Origin: Streptomyces sp. SCL15-4
GTDB lineage: Bacteria > Actinomycetota > Actinomycetes > Streptomycetales > Streptomycetaceae
Assembly: GCF_033366695.1 (NCBI RefSeq)
Contig: NZ_JAOBTQ010000001.1
Location: 5,766,001-5,830,000, forward strand
Reading direction: 5' to 3'
DNA length: 64,000 nt
Part shown: positions 1 through 8,925 of the stretch, piece after piece
Numbering within the stretch: the first letter of the stretch is position 1
Layout of the letters: every line of letters starts with the position of its first letter
Position numbers and translations under genes: made by a program
Notes under the pieces: model-generated
Databases searched by the model: none
What the model saw: the letters and a program-made list of their open reading frames with translations, nothing else
Told to the model about the DNA's origin: nothing

Positions 1-1845
1 GCCGATGACGAACTCCCGGACCAGATAGGGCGTCCCGTCGGCGTGGCCGTGATCGAGGACGCGCGCGATCCCGGGATGGACCGGCTCGCGGAGCCGCCGG
101 CAGAGGTCCGCGAACGCGGCGGGGGACGGCCCGGGCGGATACCGGCGCACCACGACGAGGGCGCCGCCCTCCCGCGTGTCCTCCGCCAGCAGGCGCGTGT
201 CCCCGGCCGGCCCGACCAGCCGGTACCGGCCCGCGAACAGCTCCTCGGCGCCGTCCGCCGACAGCCGGCGCACGCTGTCCCGAAGGACCGTGGCGAACGG
301 ATCGTCCTCCACGGCCGTCCCCGCGCCCCGCGCGGACGGCACCGACGCCTCGAACTCGCCCGGCGCCCGGCCCGCCCTGCGGTCGATCAGCCCGCCGATC
401 CGGCCGAGGAGTTCGGTGGTGCGGTGGCGCTCGGTGCGGGGCAGGCCGAGCAGCAGCAGCTCGCGGACGCCGTCCCGGAACGCGTAGGCGCCGGGCGGGG
501 CGCCGGGCACGGTGGTGAGCATGCCGCTGAGGACGACCTCGGCCAGGTGCCGGGGCCGCGGGTCCGGTTCGACCGCGGCCTGTACCAGGCGCATGACCGG
601 CAGATCCGGGCGCCCCACCGCGAGATGGCCGGCCAGCCGGACCGCCTCGGGCGAGGCGGTCGCCCGGAACCGCAGCACCAGCTCCTCGGCGCCGAGCCGC
701 CCGACATCGGTACGGTCCTCGGCGTCCGCCGGCAGCGGACGGCCCAGCTCGGCGACCGCGGCGGGGAACTCGGCGCCGCCCGGCGTGGCCAGCAGCCCGG
801 CCCAGTGCGCCAGCCACCGCGGCTCCGGCTCCAGCACGGGCAGCGGCACGGCCCCGCGCGAGCGGACCTCCTCGTCCGGCCCCGGCTCGGCGCGCCGCTC
901 GTACGGCGTGAACGCGAGCGCCGCCGAGGGCGCCACGGGATGCGGGGCCGACAGGGTGCCGGGGCCGGCGGGCAGGGCCGTGTCCCGCCACAGGTGCTCC
1001 GGCAGCGGCTGTACGACGGCCAGCGGCATCCGGCGCGCCCAGCGGTGCAGGGTGGCGAACCAGCGCTCGCCGGCGGGGCCCTGACGCCACTGCGGGCCCG
1101 TGCAGTCGCTGATCAGGAGCGTGACGGTACGGCCGTCGGCGGGAGCGGGCGGGCCGGGGCCGCGTACTCGGCCGTCGGCGTCCGCGCGGTACAGGCCGAT
1201 CGTGCGGAACACGCCCGACTCGCCGAGCACCGTGTGCAGTTCGCGCACCAGCGGGCGCCAGACCGGCATGGTCGGCCCGGCGTCGTACACCAGGTTCAGC
1301 CGCAGCCAGCGCTCCCGGGCGGGCCGCAGCACCGGCAGCCACCACGCCGGGTCGGCGCCCAGCCGGGCGATGCGGTCGGCGGTGGCCCGCTCGTCCAGCT
1401 CCCGGCCCACGGGCGCCTCCGTCCGGCGGGCCAGCGGACGCAGCGCGCGGTGCAGGGCGAGCCGGTGGCGCAGCATCGGGGGCGCCGGTGCGAGGAGCGT
1501 GGCGTGGGGCCGGGCCGCCGCCGGGGCGGGCCGCCGGGCGGGCAGGTGCAGGGGCACCCGGGCGGGCGGCGCGGGAGGCCGGTCGGGCTGCGGCGGCGGC
1601 CCGGGCGGGGGCGCCGGCGGCTGGTGCGGGGACGGCGGTCGCGCGGGCGGCGGCGCGGCCGGGGCCGGTGGGGTGCGGGCTCCGGCCTCCTGTCCGGTGG
1701 TGCCGGTCTGCGGCCGCATGTGCCGGGCCAGCCACAGCACCTCGGCCAGTTCCAGCGGGGTCGGGCGCGCGCCGTCGGCCGCCCGGGCGAGCACGTCGGC
1801 CAGGCGGACCACGAGGTCCGGGGCGCCGGCCGGCTCAGAAGACAT
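1..1845 (-). CDS. vWA-like/SAV_2336-type protein with C-terminal protein-kinase-like domain (3' part off window)
   Basis: Open minus-strand frame of 615 codons running off the window at base 1. The ATG at 1845 overlaps the MoxR gene stop by 11 bp. The N-terminus (about residues 9-40) resembles the SAV_2336 N-terminal domain. A proline-rich linker follows to about residue 110. About residues 183-270 look like a degenerate von Willebrand factor A fold, with a DxGxT in place of the DxSxS metal site and a later strand LLISDCTG. From about residue 538 the sequence resembles a protein-kinase N-lobe (YRLVGPAGDTRLLAED, then HPGIARVLDHG and YLVREF). The usual beta-3 lysine position reads VVVRR, so an arginine may replace it. 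The rest of the kinase-like domain lies outside. It is the presumed vWA partner of the MoxR ATPase. The frame and context are firm; the domain calls rest on motif reading. Confidence 0.8.
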   Translation of the reverse strand, partial: MSSEPAGAPDLVVRLADVLARAADGARPTPLELAEVLWLARHMRPQTGTTGQEAGARTPPAPAAPPPARPPSPHQPPAPPPGPPPQPDRPPAPPARVPLHLPARRPAPAAARPHATLLAPAPPMLRHRLALHRALRPLARRTEAPVGRELDERATADRIARLGADPAWWLPVLRPARERWLRLNLVYDAGPTMPVWRPLVRELHTVLGESGVFRTIGLYRADADGRVRGPGPPAPADGRTVTLLISDCTGPQWRQGPAGERWFATLHRWARRMPLAVVQPLPEHLWRDTALPAGPGTLSAPHPVAPSAALAFTPYERRAEPGPDEEVRSRGAVPLPVLEPEPRWLAHWAGLLATPGGAEFPAAVAELGRPLPADAEDRTDVGRLGAEELVLRFRATASPEAVRLAGHLAVGRPDLPVMRLVQAAVEPDPRPRHLAEVVLSGMLTTVPGAPPGAYAFRDGVRELLLLGLPRTERHRTTELLGRIGGLIDRRAGRAPGEFEASVPSARGAGTAVEDDPFATVLRDSVRRLSADGAEELFAGRYRLVGPAGDTRLLAEDTREGGALVVVRRYPPGPSPAAFADLCRRLREPVHPGIARVLDHGHADGTPYLVREFVIG

Positions 1846-2866
1846 CGGACTGCGCGCTCTGCCCCAGATACGGCATCAGCCGCTCGGCCAGCCGGTCCAG
1901 GGAATCGGCGTCCAGGCCGGCGGAGCGGGCCAGGTAGATCGCGTTCAGCAGCTGGTCGGTGGCCAGCTCGCCGGCGCCCGACCGGGTCAGGAAACGGTCG
2001 ATCAGGGTCCGCGCGTAGGTGTCGGGCTCGCCGAGGTGGGCGCGGACGATCCCGGCGAGGTGCCGGTCGTCCGGCTGCCTGAGGTGCAGCGTGACACAGC
2101 GGCGCAGGAAGGCGGGCGGGAACTCGCGCTCGCCGTTGCTGGTGAGGACGACGAACGGGAAGGCCCGGCAGCGCACCCGGCCGCGGACCACCGGCACCCG
2201 CTCCTCGGCGCCGTCGGCCAGCACCTCGGCCACGCCGTCCGGGGTCAGCCGGGAGGCGCGCACCAGCTCGGGGATCTCGTACTGGCCCTCCTCCAGCACG
2301 TTCAGCAGGTCGTTGGGCAGGTCGAGGTCGCTCTTGTCGATCTCGTCGATGAGCAGCGCGCGGGGCCGGGCGTACGGCAGCAGCGCGGTGCCCAGCGGGC
2401 CGAGCCGCAGATGGTCCTCGATGCCCGACCCGTCGGCCGCGGCTTCCGCCCGCCGCTCCGTGGCCGCCTCCTGCCGGGCCGCGTACAGCCGGGAGAGCGG
2501 GTCGTACTGGTAGAGGCCGTCGTGCAGCGTGCTGCGGCTGGTGATGTTCCAGCGCAGCACCGGGCCGAGCCGCAGCTCCCGGGCCACCGCGTACGCCAGC
2601 GAGGACTTGCCGGTGCCGGGCGGGCCGGTGACCAGCAGCGGGCGGCGCAGGTAGAGGGCCGCGTTGACCAGCTCGACCGTCTCCTCGGTGGCCTGGTAGG
2701 TCTCGGCGCGGTGGGCACGGTCGGGGGAGACGGCGGCGGTGCCGGCGGCGTCCGGGGCCGGCAGCACCGGCCCGCCGTCGAAGGCCCGCCAGGGCGGCGG
2801 CGCGGGCAGCTCGGTGATGCCGTCGTGCGGCTCGTTCGTACCGGTGTAGACGGGCCACAGGGGCAT
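1835..2866 (-). CDS. MoxR-type AAA ATPase
   Basis: 343 aa. Walker A GPPGTGKSS at residues 81-89, Walker B ALLIDEIDK at 170-178 and a sensor/arginine-finger stretch LTSNGEREFPPAFLRRC give a MoxR/RavA-like AAA+ ATPase. It should remodel partner proteins at the expense of ATP and, as for MoxR proteins generally, act with a vWA-domain protein, which is the next gene and overlaps it by 11 bp. The ATG at 2866 starts MPLWPVY; longer upstream reading in this frame lacks family character. It is encoded 41 bp downstream of the VMAP-like gene, in one apparent operon. The C-terminal lid ends MPYLGQSAQSDVF. The assignment to the superfamily is secure. The cellular substrate is unknown. Confidence 0.92.
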   Translation of the reverse strand: MPLWPVYTGTNEPHDGITELPAPPPWRAFDGGPVLPAPDAAGTAAVSPDRAHRAETYQATEETVELVNAALYLRRPLLVTGPPGTGKSSLAYAVARELRLGPVLRWNITSRSTLHDGLYQYDPLSRLYAARQEAATERRAEAAADGSGIEDHLRLGPLGTALLPYARPRALLIDEIDKSDLDLPNDLLNVLEEGQYEIPELVRASRLTPDGVAEVLADGAEERVPVVRGRVRCRAFPFVVLTSNGEREFPPAFLRRCVTLHLRQPDDRHLAGIVRAHLGEPDTYARTLIDRFLTRSGAGELATDQLLNAIYLARSAGLDADSLDRLAERLMPYLGQSAQSDVF

Positions 2867-2907
2867 GGGCTCTTCTTCTCCGTGGGGGCGGTCGGGCGTG
2901 CGGTCGG

Positions 2908-4698
2908 TCAGGCGACGGGCGAGTGCAGGCTCGCGCCGGTCTCGGGGAAGCAGCGCGGGTCGTCCCAGAGCAGCTGCAGGTGTCTCGCCCAGTGCCCCTC
3001 GGGATCGTCGGCGGCCTCCGCGGTCAGCCGCAACTCCATTACATGGCGTGGCAGTTCGGCGGGCGGCACGTCGGCGACGGAGGCGGTGAGCCGGTCCAGG
3101 AACGCGGTGCCGGGACAGGACGCGTCCGGGCCCTCGCGGCCGGAACCGGACGCGTCCGGGGCCGGGCCCTCGGCGCCGGAAGCCTCCTGCCGCGCGGTCC
3201 CGGCGCGGTGCGCGTCCCCGTGCACCGCGCACGGAGCGCCGCCGCGGGGCCACAGCAGGACCGGCACGGGCACGGTGAGACCGACCTCGAAGTGCGGGCG
3301 GGCCACCGTGGGCGGGGCGGCGAAGCCCGCCAGCCGGGCGTCGCCGTCCCACAGCCGTTTGCGCAGGCTCGGCGGGCGCTCCCGGGTGCCGCACTCCACG
3401 CGGTGCACCTCGACCCCGCCCCCGGTGTCCAGCTTCTGCCACTTCTTGCGCAACTGGTGGCGCAGCCGCCCGCTGTGGTGACGGGCGCGGTCGGTGACCA
3501 CCAAGGGGTAGGCGCAGCCCAGGGGCGTGCTGTCGTCCGCGCCGCACTCCCAGTGCGCCACCGCCTCGTTGAGCCACTCGCGCGGCAGCACGAACGTCAC
3601 CAGCTCGTCGGCGTCCGGGGCGAGGTGGGCGACGGCCTCGTCGATGCGGCTCTGGACGTAGGCCCGCACCGCGGTGCGGGGCAGCCGGCGGGCGCCCACC
3701 GGCCGGCGCCGGCCGTCGCGGTACGCGGACACCTCCACGGTCACCTGGTCGGGTCCGGCGCCGCTGTGGTCGATCTCCACGACCACCGGCGACCAGGCGG
3801 GCCCGGCCGGGCCGTCCGGCGCCGCCGGCGGCGGTGGCACCCGCTCTCCGCCGAGCAGTTCGCCGAGCCGGTCGGTGAACCGGCGCACCGCCTCCGGGTC
3901 CGGGACCTCCCAGCGCACATAGTCCGCCGCCGCCCGCAGGGTCGCGAAACCGCCCGGAGGCAGGGGCGGTCCGAAGGGGCCCACCGCGTCCAGGTACAGC
4001 CGGTTCGGATCGCCCGCCGCGCCGGGGCCGGCCTCGGCGCGGCGCAGCAGGTCGTACAGGCGCGGACGGCCGTCGTCGCCGGGGTCCGGGCCGGGCACCA
4101 GCTCGCCCAGGTCGGGCCAGTACCGGGTCAGCACGTCCAGCGGCAGCATCCGGCCCTTGCGCACCTCCGGCGACGAGCCCAGGGCCGCGGTGACCATGCC
4201 GGCCACCCTGCCGTCCGGGAGCGTCGCCGCCGCACCGCTGAACCCGTCCGCGATCGGCTGGCCGTGCCCGTGCCAGGCCACCAGCTCCAGCCACTCGCCC
4301 GCGATCAACTGCGGTGAGACGGCCCGGTATTCGGCGAGCGTGCCCTCGTCGTAGCCCTCGGGGAAGCCGTAGGCGACCAGTTTCGGGTACGGCTCGGTGT
4401 ACGCGGCGCCGGGCGGGGCGAAACGGGCCGGGGCGAGCGGAATGTCGTGGTCCACCGCGAGTTCGAGCACGGCCACGTCGCCGGGGTCGGTGACCCCGCC
4501 CGCCCAGCCGCCGTGGGCGACGACCGTGGCGGGCACCTCGCCCAGCTCCCTGGCGTGCGGAAAGCTCACGGTCACCGCGGCCCGGTCGACGGCCCGGACG
4601 ACGTGGGCGCAGGTGAGCACCCGGCGGCCGGTCACCAGGAAGCCGGCCCCCACCGCGTCGCCGCAGGCGATCCGGGCGTGCCAGGCGGCGCCGCCCAT
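2908..4698 (-). CDS. VMAP-type protein: trypsin-like peptidase domain plus VMAP-C domain
   Basis: 596 aa. Residues about 1-205 form a trypsin-like fold with the triad in TCAHVV (His), GDVAVLEL (Asp) and DGFSGAA (Ser). The motif before the serine reads GFSG, not the usual GDSG. A short helical middle section is followed by a region matching the VMAP C-terminal domain pattern: VVVEID, FVLPREWLN, PLGCAYPLVV, VPVLLW, and near the end PRHVMELRL and LLWDDP. VMAP is the vWA-MoxR-associated protein of predicted ternary conflict systems, thought to sense or transmit a signal to the effector. The TGATG junction with the upstream gene indicates translational coupling; a TTG three bases further upstream is in frame but the ATG at 4698 is preferred. 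No signal peptide is seen, so it is probably cytoplasmic. An alanine/glycine-rich insert around residues 480-530 is species-specific-looking. Confidence 0.85.
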   Translation of the reverse strand: MGGAAWHARIACGDAVGAGFLVTGRRVLTCAHVVRAVDRAAVTVSFPHARELGEVPATVVAHGGWAGGVTDPGDVAVLELAVDHDIPLAPARFAPPGAAYTEPYPKLVAYGFPEGYDEGTLAEYRAVSPQLIAGEWLELVAWHGHGQPIADGFSGAAATLPDGRVAGMVTAALGSSPEVRKGRMLPLDVLTRYWPDLGELVPGPDPGDDGRPRLYDLLRRAEAGPGAAGDPNRLYLDAVGPFGPPLPPGGFATLRAAADYVRWEVPDPEAVRRFTDRLGELLGGERVPPPPAAPDGPAGPAWSPVVVEIDHSGAGPDQVTVEVSAYRDGRRRPVGARRLPRTAVRAYVQSRIDEAVAHLAPDADELVTFVLPREWLNEAVAHWECGADDSTPLGCAYPLVVTDRARHHSGRLRHQLRKKWQKLDTGGGVEVHRVECGTRERPPSLRKRLWDGDARLAGFAAPPTVARPHFEVGLTVPVPVLLWPRGGAPCAVHGDAHRAGTARQEASGAEGPAPDASGSGREGPDASCPGTAFLDRLTASVADVPPAELPRHVMELRLTAEAADDPEGHWARHLQLLWDDPRCFPETGASLHSPVA

Positions 4699-5078
4699 CA
4701 ACGGGCCCCGGGCTCCGGCCCCGACGCGCTCTGTCCCGGCACCACGGGCGCCGGTCCGGTCCGTTCCGGGGACCAGCTGAGCTTCACCACCAGGTGGCCC
4801 TCCGTCGATCCCTTCGCGATGACCGCGCCGGCCTCCGCGGACAGCCGTACGCCGAACTCGATCTCCACCGCGTCGGGGCGCAGGCTGCCGTCCCGGAAGA
4901 CCCGCAGCGCCGCTGCCGCCGCCGCCCGTACGCCGTCCAGGGCGCCCTCGAAGGTGCGCGCGGCCTGTGCCGGGCCGTCGCCGCGCGAGACGAGGCGGGC
5001 CCCCGACCTCGTGTTCACGCCGTCCACCACGACGAGCGCGCCGTCCTCGGTTCTGAACTCCACCAGTCCGTCGTCCAT
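4698..5078 (-). CDS. trypco1 (CU044_2847-family) trypsin-co-occurring domain protein
   Basis: 126 aa. It begins MDDGLVEFRTEDG and carries VEIEFGVRLSAEAGAVIAKG followed by a beta strand HLVVKLSW, the signature of the CU044_2847 family, also named trypsin-co-occurring domain 1. These small proteins sit beside trypsin-domain genes in conflict loci and are thought to act as adaptors or regulators of the peptidase. The ATG at 5078 has a GGGGGAG ribosome site 8-10 nt upstream; an earlier in-frame start at 5126 has no such site. Its stop overlaps the VMAP gene start by one base, so it is the first gene of the four-gene cassette. Function is inferred from family and context only. Confidence 0.82.
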   Translation of the reverse strand: MDDGLVEFRTEDGALVVVDGVNTRSGARLVSRGDGPAQAARTFEGALDGVRAAAAAALRVFRDGSLRPDAVEIEFGVRLSAEAGAVIAKGSTEGHLVVKLSWSPERTGPAPVVPGQSASGPEPGAR

Positions 5079-5182
5079 GACGCGCCCGCTCCCCCTCGTG
5101 TCGTGCGTGATCCGTGCAACCCCCATGGTACGTACGGTGCTTGGCCCGTCACCCCGCCGAGCGGACGCGGCGCGGCGGCGGA

Positions 5183-5208
5183 CGCCCTGGCGAGAACCCG
5201 CCAGGGCG
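5183..5208 (+). terminator. Hairpin in the trypco1/subtilase intergenic region
   Basis: Perfect 10-bp inverted repeat (CGCCCTGGCG / CGCCAGGGCG, 6-nt loop) followed by CCTTTCC on the plus strand. It sits about 95 bp upstream of the subtilase start, between divergent genes, so it may act as an attenuator in the subtilase leader and not as a gene-end terminator. Confidence 0.45.
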
Positions 5209-5304
5209 CCTTTCCGTCAGCGGCGGCCGACTCCCGTGCGCGGCCGCCCCCACCACACTCGTCCCAGCACCCGACAGGCGCGGCCCACACGAGATGAGGC
5301 GTGG

Positions 5305-8300
5305 ATGAGCACAGGACCAGTCAGACGCGGGACGGCGCTGCTGGCGGCGGCGCTGGTGAGCACCCTGCTGCCGGCCGGCCCGGCGGTCGCGCGGGCGGCC
5401 CCCGCCGCCGCGCCCGCACCGGCCGCCGCCACCCCAGCGACCGTCACCCTGGTCACCGGCGACCGGGTGACCGTCACCGACCTCGGACACGGCAGGCGGA
5501 CCGTCACCGTCCGGCGGCCCCAGGGCGCCACCGGGGCCGTCCGCATCCAGCGGAGCGACGGGCACCTGAGCGTCGTACCGGACGAGGCGCTGCCGTATCT
5601 GCGGGCCGGCACCCTGGACCGGCGGCTGTTCGACATCGGTGGGCTGATCCGGCAGGGGCTCACCGACACCGAGGCGGACGCGCTGCCGCTGATCGTGGCC
5701 TACGGCAAGGGCGTCCGGACCGCCACCCCGGCCGGGACGAAGCGGACGCGAGCGCTGCCCAGCCTGCGCGGGGCCGCCGTCGCCGCGGACCGGGGCCGTA
5801 CCTTCTGGCGGTCGTTCACCCGCGGCGACGGCGTCGACAAGGTGTGGCTGGACGGGCGGGTGACGGCCGACCTGGCGCTCAGCAACGCCCAGATCGGCAC
5901 GGCGGCGGCCTGGGACGCGGGACTGACCGGCGAGGGCGTCACCGTCGCCGTCCTGGACACCGGCGCCGACCTCGGCCATCCCGACCTGGCCGGCCGGGTC
6001 GGCACCAGCCGCAGCTTCGTCGAGGGGGAGGAGGTCGCCGACCGCAACGGGCACGGCACCCACGTGGCCTCCACCGTCGGCGGCAGCGGCGCCGCCTCCG
6101 ACGGCACCGAGAAAGGGGTCGCGCCCGGCGCCACGCTCGCCGTCGGCAAGGTGCTCGGCGACCAGGGCTCGGGCAGCGAGTCCCAGATCATCGCCGGAAT
6201 GGAGTGGGCCGCCCGGGACGTGCGCGCCCGGATCGTCTCCATGAGCCTCGGCTCGACGGAACCGAGCGACGGCACCGACCCGATGGCCCAGGCGGTGAAC
6301 ACCCTCTCCAGGCAGACCGGGGCGCTGTTCGTGGTCGCCGCCGGCAACACCGGCGCGCCCTCCTCGATCGGCTCGCCCGGCGCCGCCGACGGCGCCCTCA
6401 CCGTCGGCGCGGTCGACTCCGCCGACCAGCCGGCCTACTTCACCTCCGCCGGACCCCGCTCCGGCGACAACGCACTCAAACCGGACCTCTCCGCGCCCGG
6501 CGTCGACATCCTCGCCGCCCGCTCCCGGCTCGCCCCCGGCACCGGCGACTACACCTCCATGAGCGGCACCTCCATGGCGACCCCGCAGATCGCCGGCGTG
6601 GCCGCGCTGCTCGCGCAGAGGCATCCCGACTGGAGCGGCGCCGAACTGAAGGACGCGCTGCTGTCCACCTCCCGGCGGCTCGACACCTCCGCCTACGTCG
6701 TGGGCGCGGGCCGGGTGAGCGTCCCCGACGCGGTGCGCGCCGACCTCACCGCCACCGGCAGCGCCGACCTCGGCTTCCACCGCTGGCCCTACGACACCGA
6801 CCGGCCCGTCACCCGGACCCTCGCCTACCGCAACACCTCCGGCACCGGCATCCGGCTGAAGCTGTCCGTCCAGGGCGCTCCGGACGGCGTGGTCACCCTC
6901 GCCGGTGACACCCTCACCGTGCCCGCGCACTCCACCGCCACCACCACCGTCACCGCGGACGCCGCCCAGGCGCCCGCCGGCGAGACCACCGGCCGGGTCG
7001 TGGCCTGCGCCGAGGACGGCACGCCCCTCGCGCACACCGTGTTCGGGCTGGTCAAGGAGGAGGAGCGGTACACGCTCACCGTCCACGTGAAGGACCGCGA
7101 CGGCGCCCCGGTGCCCGCCGACCTCACCGTGCAGCGGCTCGCCGCGGGCGAGGACGCCCGGCCCGCGCACGTCGGTGACTCCGGCACCCTGCGACTGCGC
7201 CTGAAGCCGGGCACCTACACCCTCGCCACCTTCCTCGACGTGCGCGGCGCCCACGGCGCCGACTCGCTCGGCCTCGGCTTCCTCACGGCCCCCGAGATCC
7301 GCCTCGACCACGACCAGGACGTCACCCTCGACGGCCGGAGGCTGCGCGAGGTGAAGGCCGCCGTCGACCGGCGCACCGAGCCCCGCCAGCTGCTGATGGA
7401 GTACGACCGCCAGGCCGACGGCGCCGACCTGTTCGGCGCGGTCCAGGTCCCCCTCGCCTACGACAGCGTCTTCGCCGCGCCCACCGCCAAGGTCACCCGG
7501 GGCACCTTCGAGTACCGCACCGTGTGGCGGCTGGCCAAGCCCCGGCTGGAGGTGAAGGGCGTCGGCGAGGCGACCGTCCAGCCGGGCGGCACCCTCGTCG
7601 AGGGCCGCACCCGGCTGCCGCTGGCCGACGTCGGCGACGGGCCGCTGACCGGGGTGTCCGGCAAGGCGGTCCTCGCCCGCCTCGCCGCCGGCGCCGACCC
7701 GGCCGCGCTCGCCCGGGCCGCCCAGGACGCCGGCGCCAAGGCCCTGTTCGTCACGGACGAGGCACCCGGCCGGCTGATGGCCTGGTGGGGCACGGACGAC
7801 AACGCCGACCGGCCGCTGACGGTCGCCACCGTGAACCGCGCCGACGCCGCCCGGCTGCGCGCGGCGGGCCGGGTCGACATGACCGGCACGGCCGACTCGC
7901 CGTACGTCTACGACCTGTCCGAGGGCCACCCGGGCGCGATCCCCGACCGGGACCTCGCCTACGCGCCCGGCAAGCGTCGGCTGGCCGCCGTACAGGCGCG
8001 GTTCCACGCGGCCGAGCCGTCAACCGGCGGCGAGTTCCGCTACTCCCTGACCGGCACCTTCTCCCTCGGCATCGGCTTCCAGGAACGCGTCTTGCTGCCC
8101 GCCGAGCGCACCGACTACGTCTCCACCGGCCCCGGCCAGCTGTGGCACGAGTCCGTCACCGTCCGCGACGGCGCGCTGGAGGAGCGCGGCGGGCTGGTCG
8201 AGTACACCGGCGGCACCCGGCCGGAGCTGGACTGGTTCCGCCCGGTGTGGCACCCGTGGCTGGGCACCGGGCTCGGCTGGGGACAGCAGCGCGCCGGCGA

Positions 8301-8925
8301 CCGGCTCCGGTTCAACACCCCCGGCTGGGGCGACTCCGGGCCCGACCACACCGGCTTCGGCGACGTGTGGAGCGACGGCAGCGGCCTCGGCCAGACCACG
8401 GCCGTCTACCTGGACGGCACCCTCGTGGACCGGAACACCGGCTCCACCGCCTACGTCTTCGGCGCGCCCGCCGACGAGCACACCTACAAGGTCGTCACCG
8501 ACACCGCCCTGGACGCCGCCCGGTGGCGGCCCGCCACCCGCGGCCACGCCGAGTGGACCGTCCGGTCGGCGGCCGTCGAGGAGGACCGCTGGACGTACCT
8601 GCCACTGGTCAACCTCGCCTTCGACCTCGACACCGGCCTGTCCGGCCGGGTGCCCGCGGGCCGGCGCGTGCCGGTCGGGATCGCCGCCGGGTACGTGGCG
8701 GGCGCGGCCGGCACCGGGACCCTCGGCGGCGGCCGGCTGGAGGTGTCCTACGACGACGGCACCACCTGGCGGACGGTCCCGCTGACCGCCGGCCGGGGCG
8801 CCTCCTGGCACGGCACGCTCACCGTGCCGCGCGGCACCGCCCACCTCTCCCTGCGGGCCTTTGCCCACGACGACCGGGGCGGCTCGGTCACCCAGGAGAT
8901 CATCCGGGCGGCGGCCGTCGGATAG
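5305..8925 (+). CDS. Large secreted S8 family serine peptidase (subtilase)
   Basis: 1206 aa, exported. The N-terminus MSTGPVRRGTALLAAALVST followed by an Ala/Pro-rich stretch is a signal peptide, and a propeptide-like region follows. The catalytic Asp is in VLDTGAD (about residue 218), His in NGHGTHVA (about 250), the oxyanion Asn in AAGNTG and Ser in SGTSMATP (about 423). The remaining ~750 residues are beta-rich accessory domains, including a PA-like segment near residues 800-870. Such proteins degrade extracellular protein. The ATG at 5305 lies 4 bp after a GGC-rich weak ribosome site. Reading further upstream only extends into the intergenic region. It is convergent with the carboxyltransferase gene, and their 3' ends overlap by 26 bp. 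No functional link to the adjacent conflict cassette is evident. Confidence 0.93.
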   Translation: MSTGPVRRGTALLAAALVSTLLPAGPAVARAAPAAAPAPAAATPATVTLVTGDRVTVTDLGHGRRTVTVRRPQGATGAVRIQRSDGHLSVVPDEALPYLRAGTLDRRLFDIGGLIRQGLTDTEADALPLIVAYGKGVRTATPAGTKRTRALPSLRGAAVAADRGRTFWRSFTRGDGVDKVWLDGRVTADLALSNAQIGTAAAWDAGLTGEGVTVAVLDTGADLGHPDLAGRVGTSRSFVEGEEVADRNGHGTHVASTVGGSGAASDGTEKGVAPGATLAVGKVLGDQGSGSESQIIAGMEWAARDVRARIVSMSLGSTEPSDGTDPMAQAVNTLSRQTGALFVVAAGNTGAPSSIGSPGAADGALTVGAVDSADQPAYFTSAGPRSGDNALKPDLSAPGVDILAARSRLAPGTGDYTSMSGTSMATPQIAGVAALLAQRHPDWSGAELKDALLSTSRRLDTSAYVVGAGRVSVPDAVRADLTATGSADLGFHRWPYDTDRPVTRTLAYRNTSGTGIRLKLSVQGAPDGVVTLAGDTLTVPAHSTATTTVTADAAQAPAGETTGRVVACAEDGTPLAHTVFGLVKEEERYTLTVHVKDRDGAPVPADLTVQRLAAGEDARPAHVGDSGTLRLRLKPGTYTLATFLDVRGAHGADSLGLGFLTAPEIRLDHDQDVTLDGRRLREVKAAVDRRTEPRQLLMEYDRQADGADLFGAVQVPLAYDSVFAAPTAKVTRGTFEYRTVWRLAKPRLEVKGVGEATVQPGGTLVEGRTRLPLADVGDGPLTGVSGKAVLARLAAGADPAALARAAQDAGAKALFVTDEAPGRLMAWWGTDDNADRPLTVATVNRADAARLRAAGRVDMTGTADSPYVYDLSEGHPGAIPDRDLAYAPGKRRLAAVQARFHAAEPSTGGEFRYSLTGTFSLGIGFQERVLLPAERTDYVSTGPGQLWHESVTVRDGALEERGGLVEYTGGTRPELDWFRPVWHPWLGTGLGWGQQRAGDRLRFNTPGWGDSGPDHTGFGDVWSDGSGLGQTTAVYLDGTLVDRNTGSTAYVFGAPADEHTYKVVTDTALDAARWRPATRGHAEWTVRSAAVEEDRWTYLPLVNLAFDLDTGLSGRVPAGRRVPVGIAAGYVAGAAGTGTLGGGRLEVSYDDGTTWRTVPLTAGRGASWHGTLTVPRGTAHLSLRAFAHDDRGGSVTQEIIRAAAVG

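Noticed and set aside
43..3481. Long plus-strand open frames opposite the conflict cassette
   Set aside because: They lie antisense to genes with clear domains, are Arg/Gly/Ala-rich and lack ribosome sites; typical of high-GC antisense frames.
4447..5304. N-terminal extension of the subtilase into the trypco1 region
   Set aside because: The extension overlaps a coupled gene on the other strand and has no family character; the ATG at 5305 gives a proper signal peptide.
5149..8007. 952-codon minus-strand frame under the subtilase
   Set aside because: Gly/Val/Arg-rich antisense shadow with no motif; the subtilase on the other strand has all catalytic residues.
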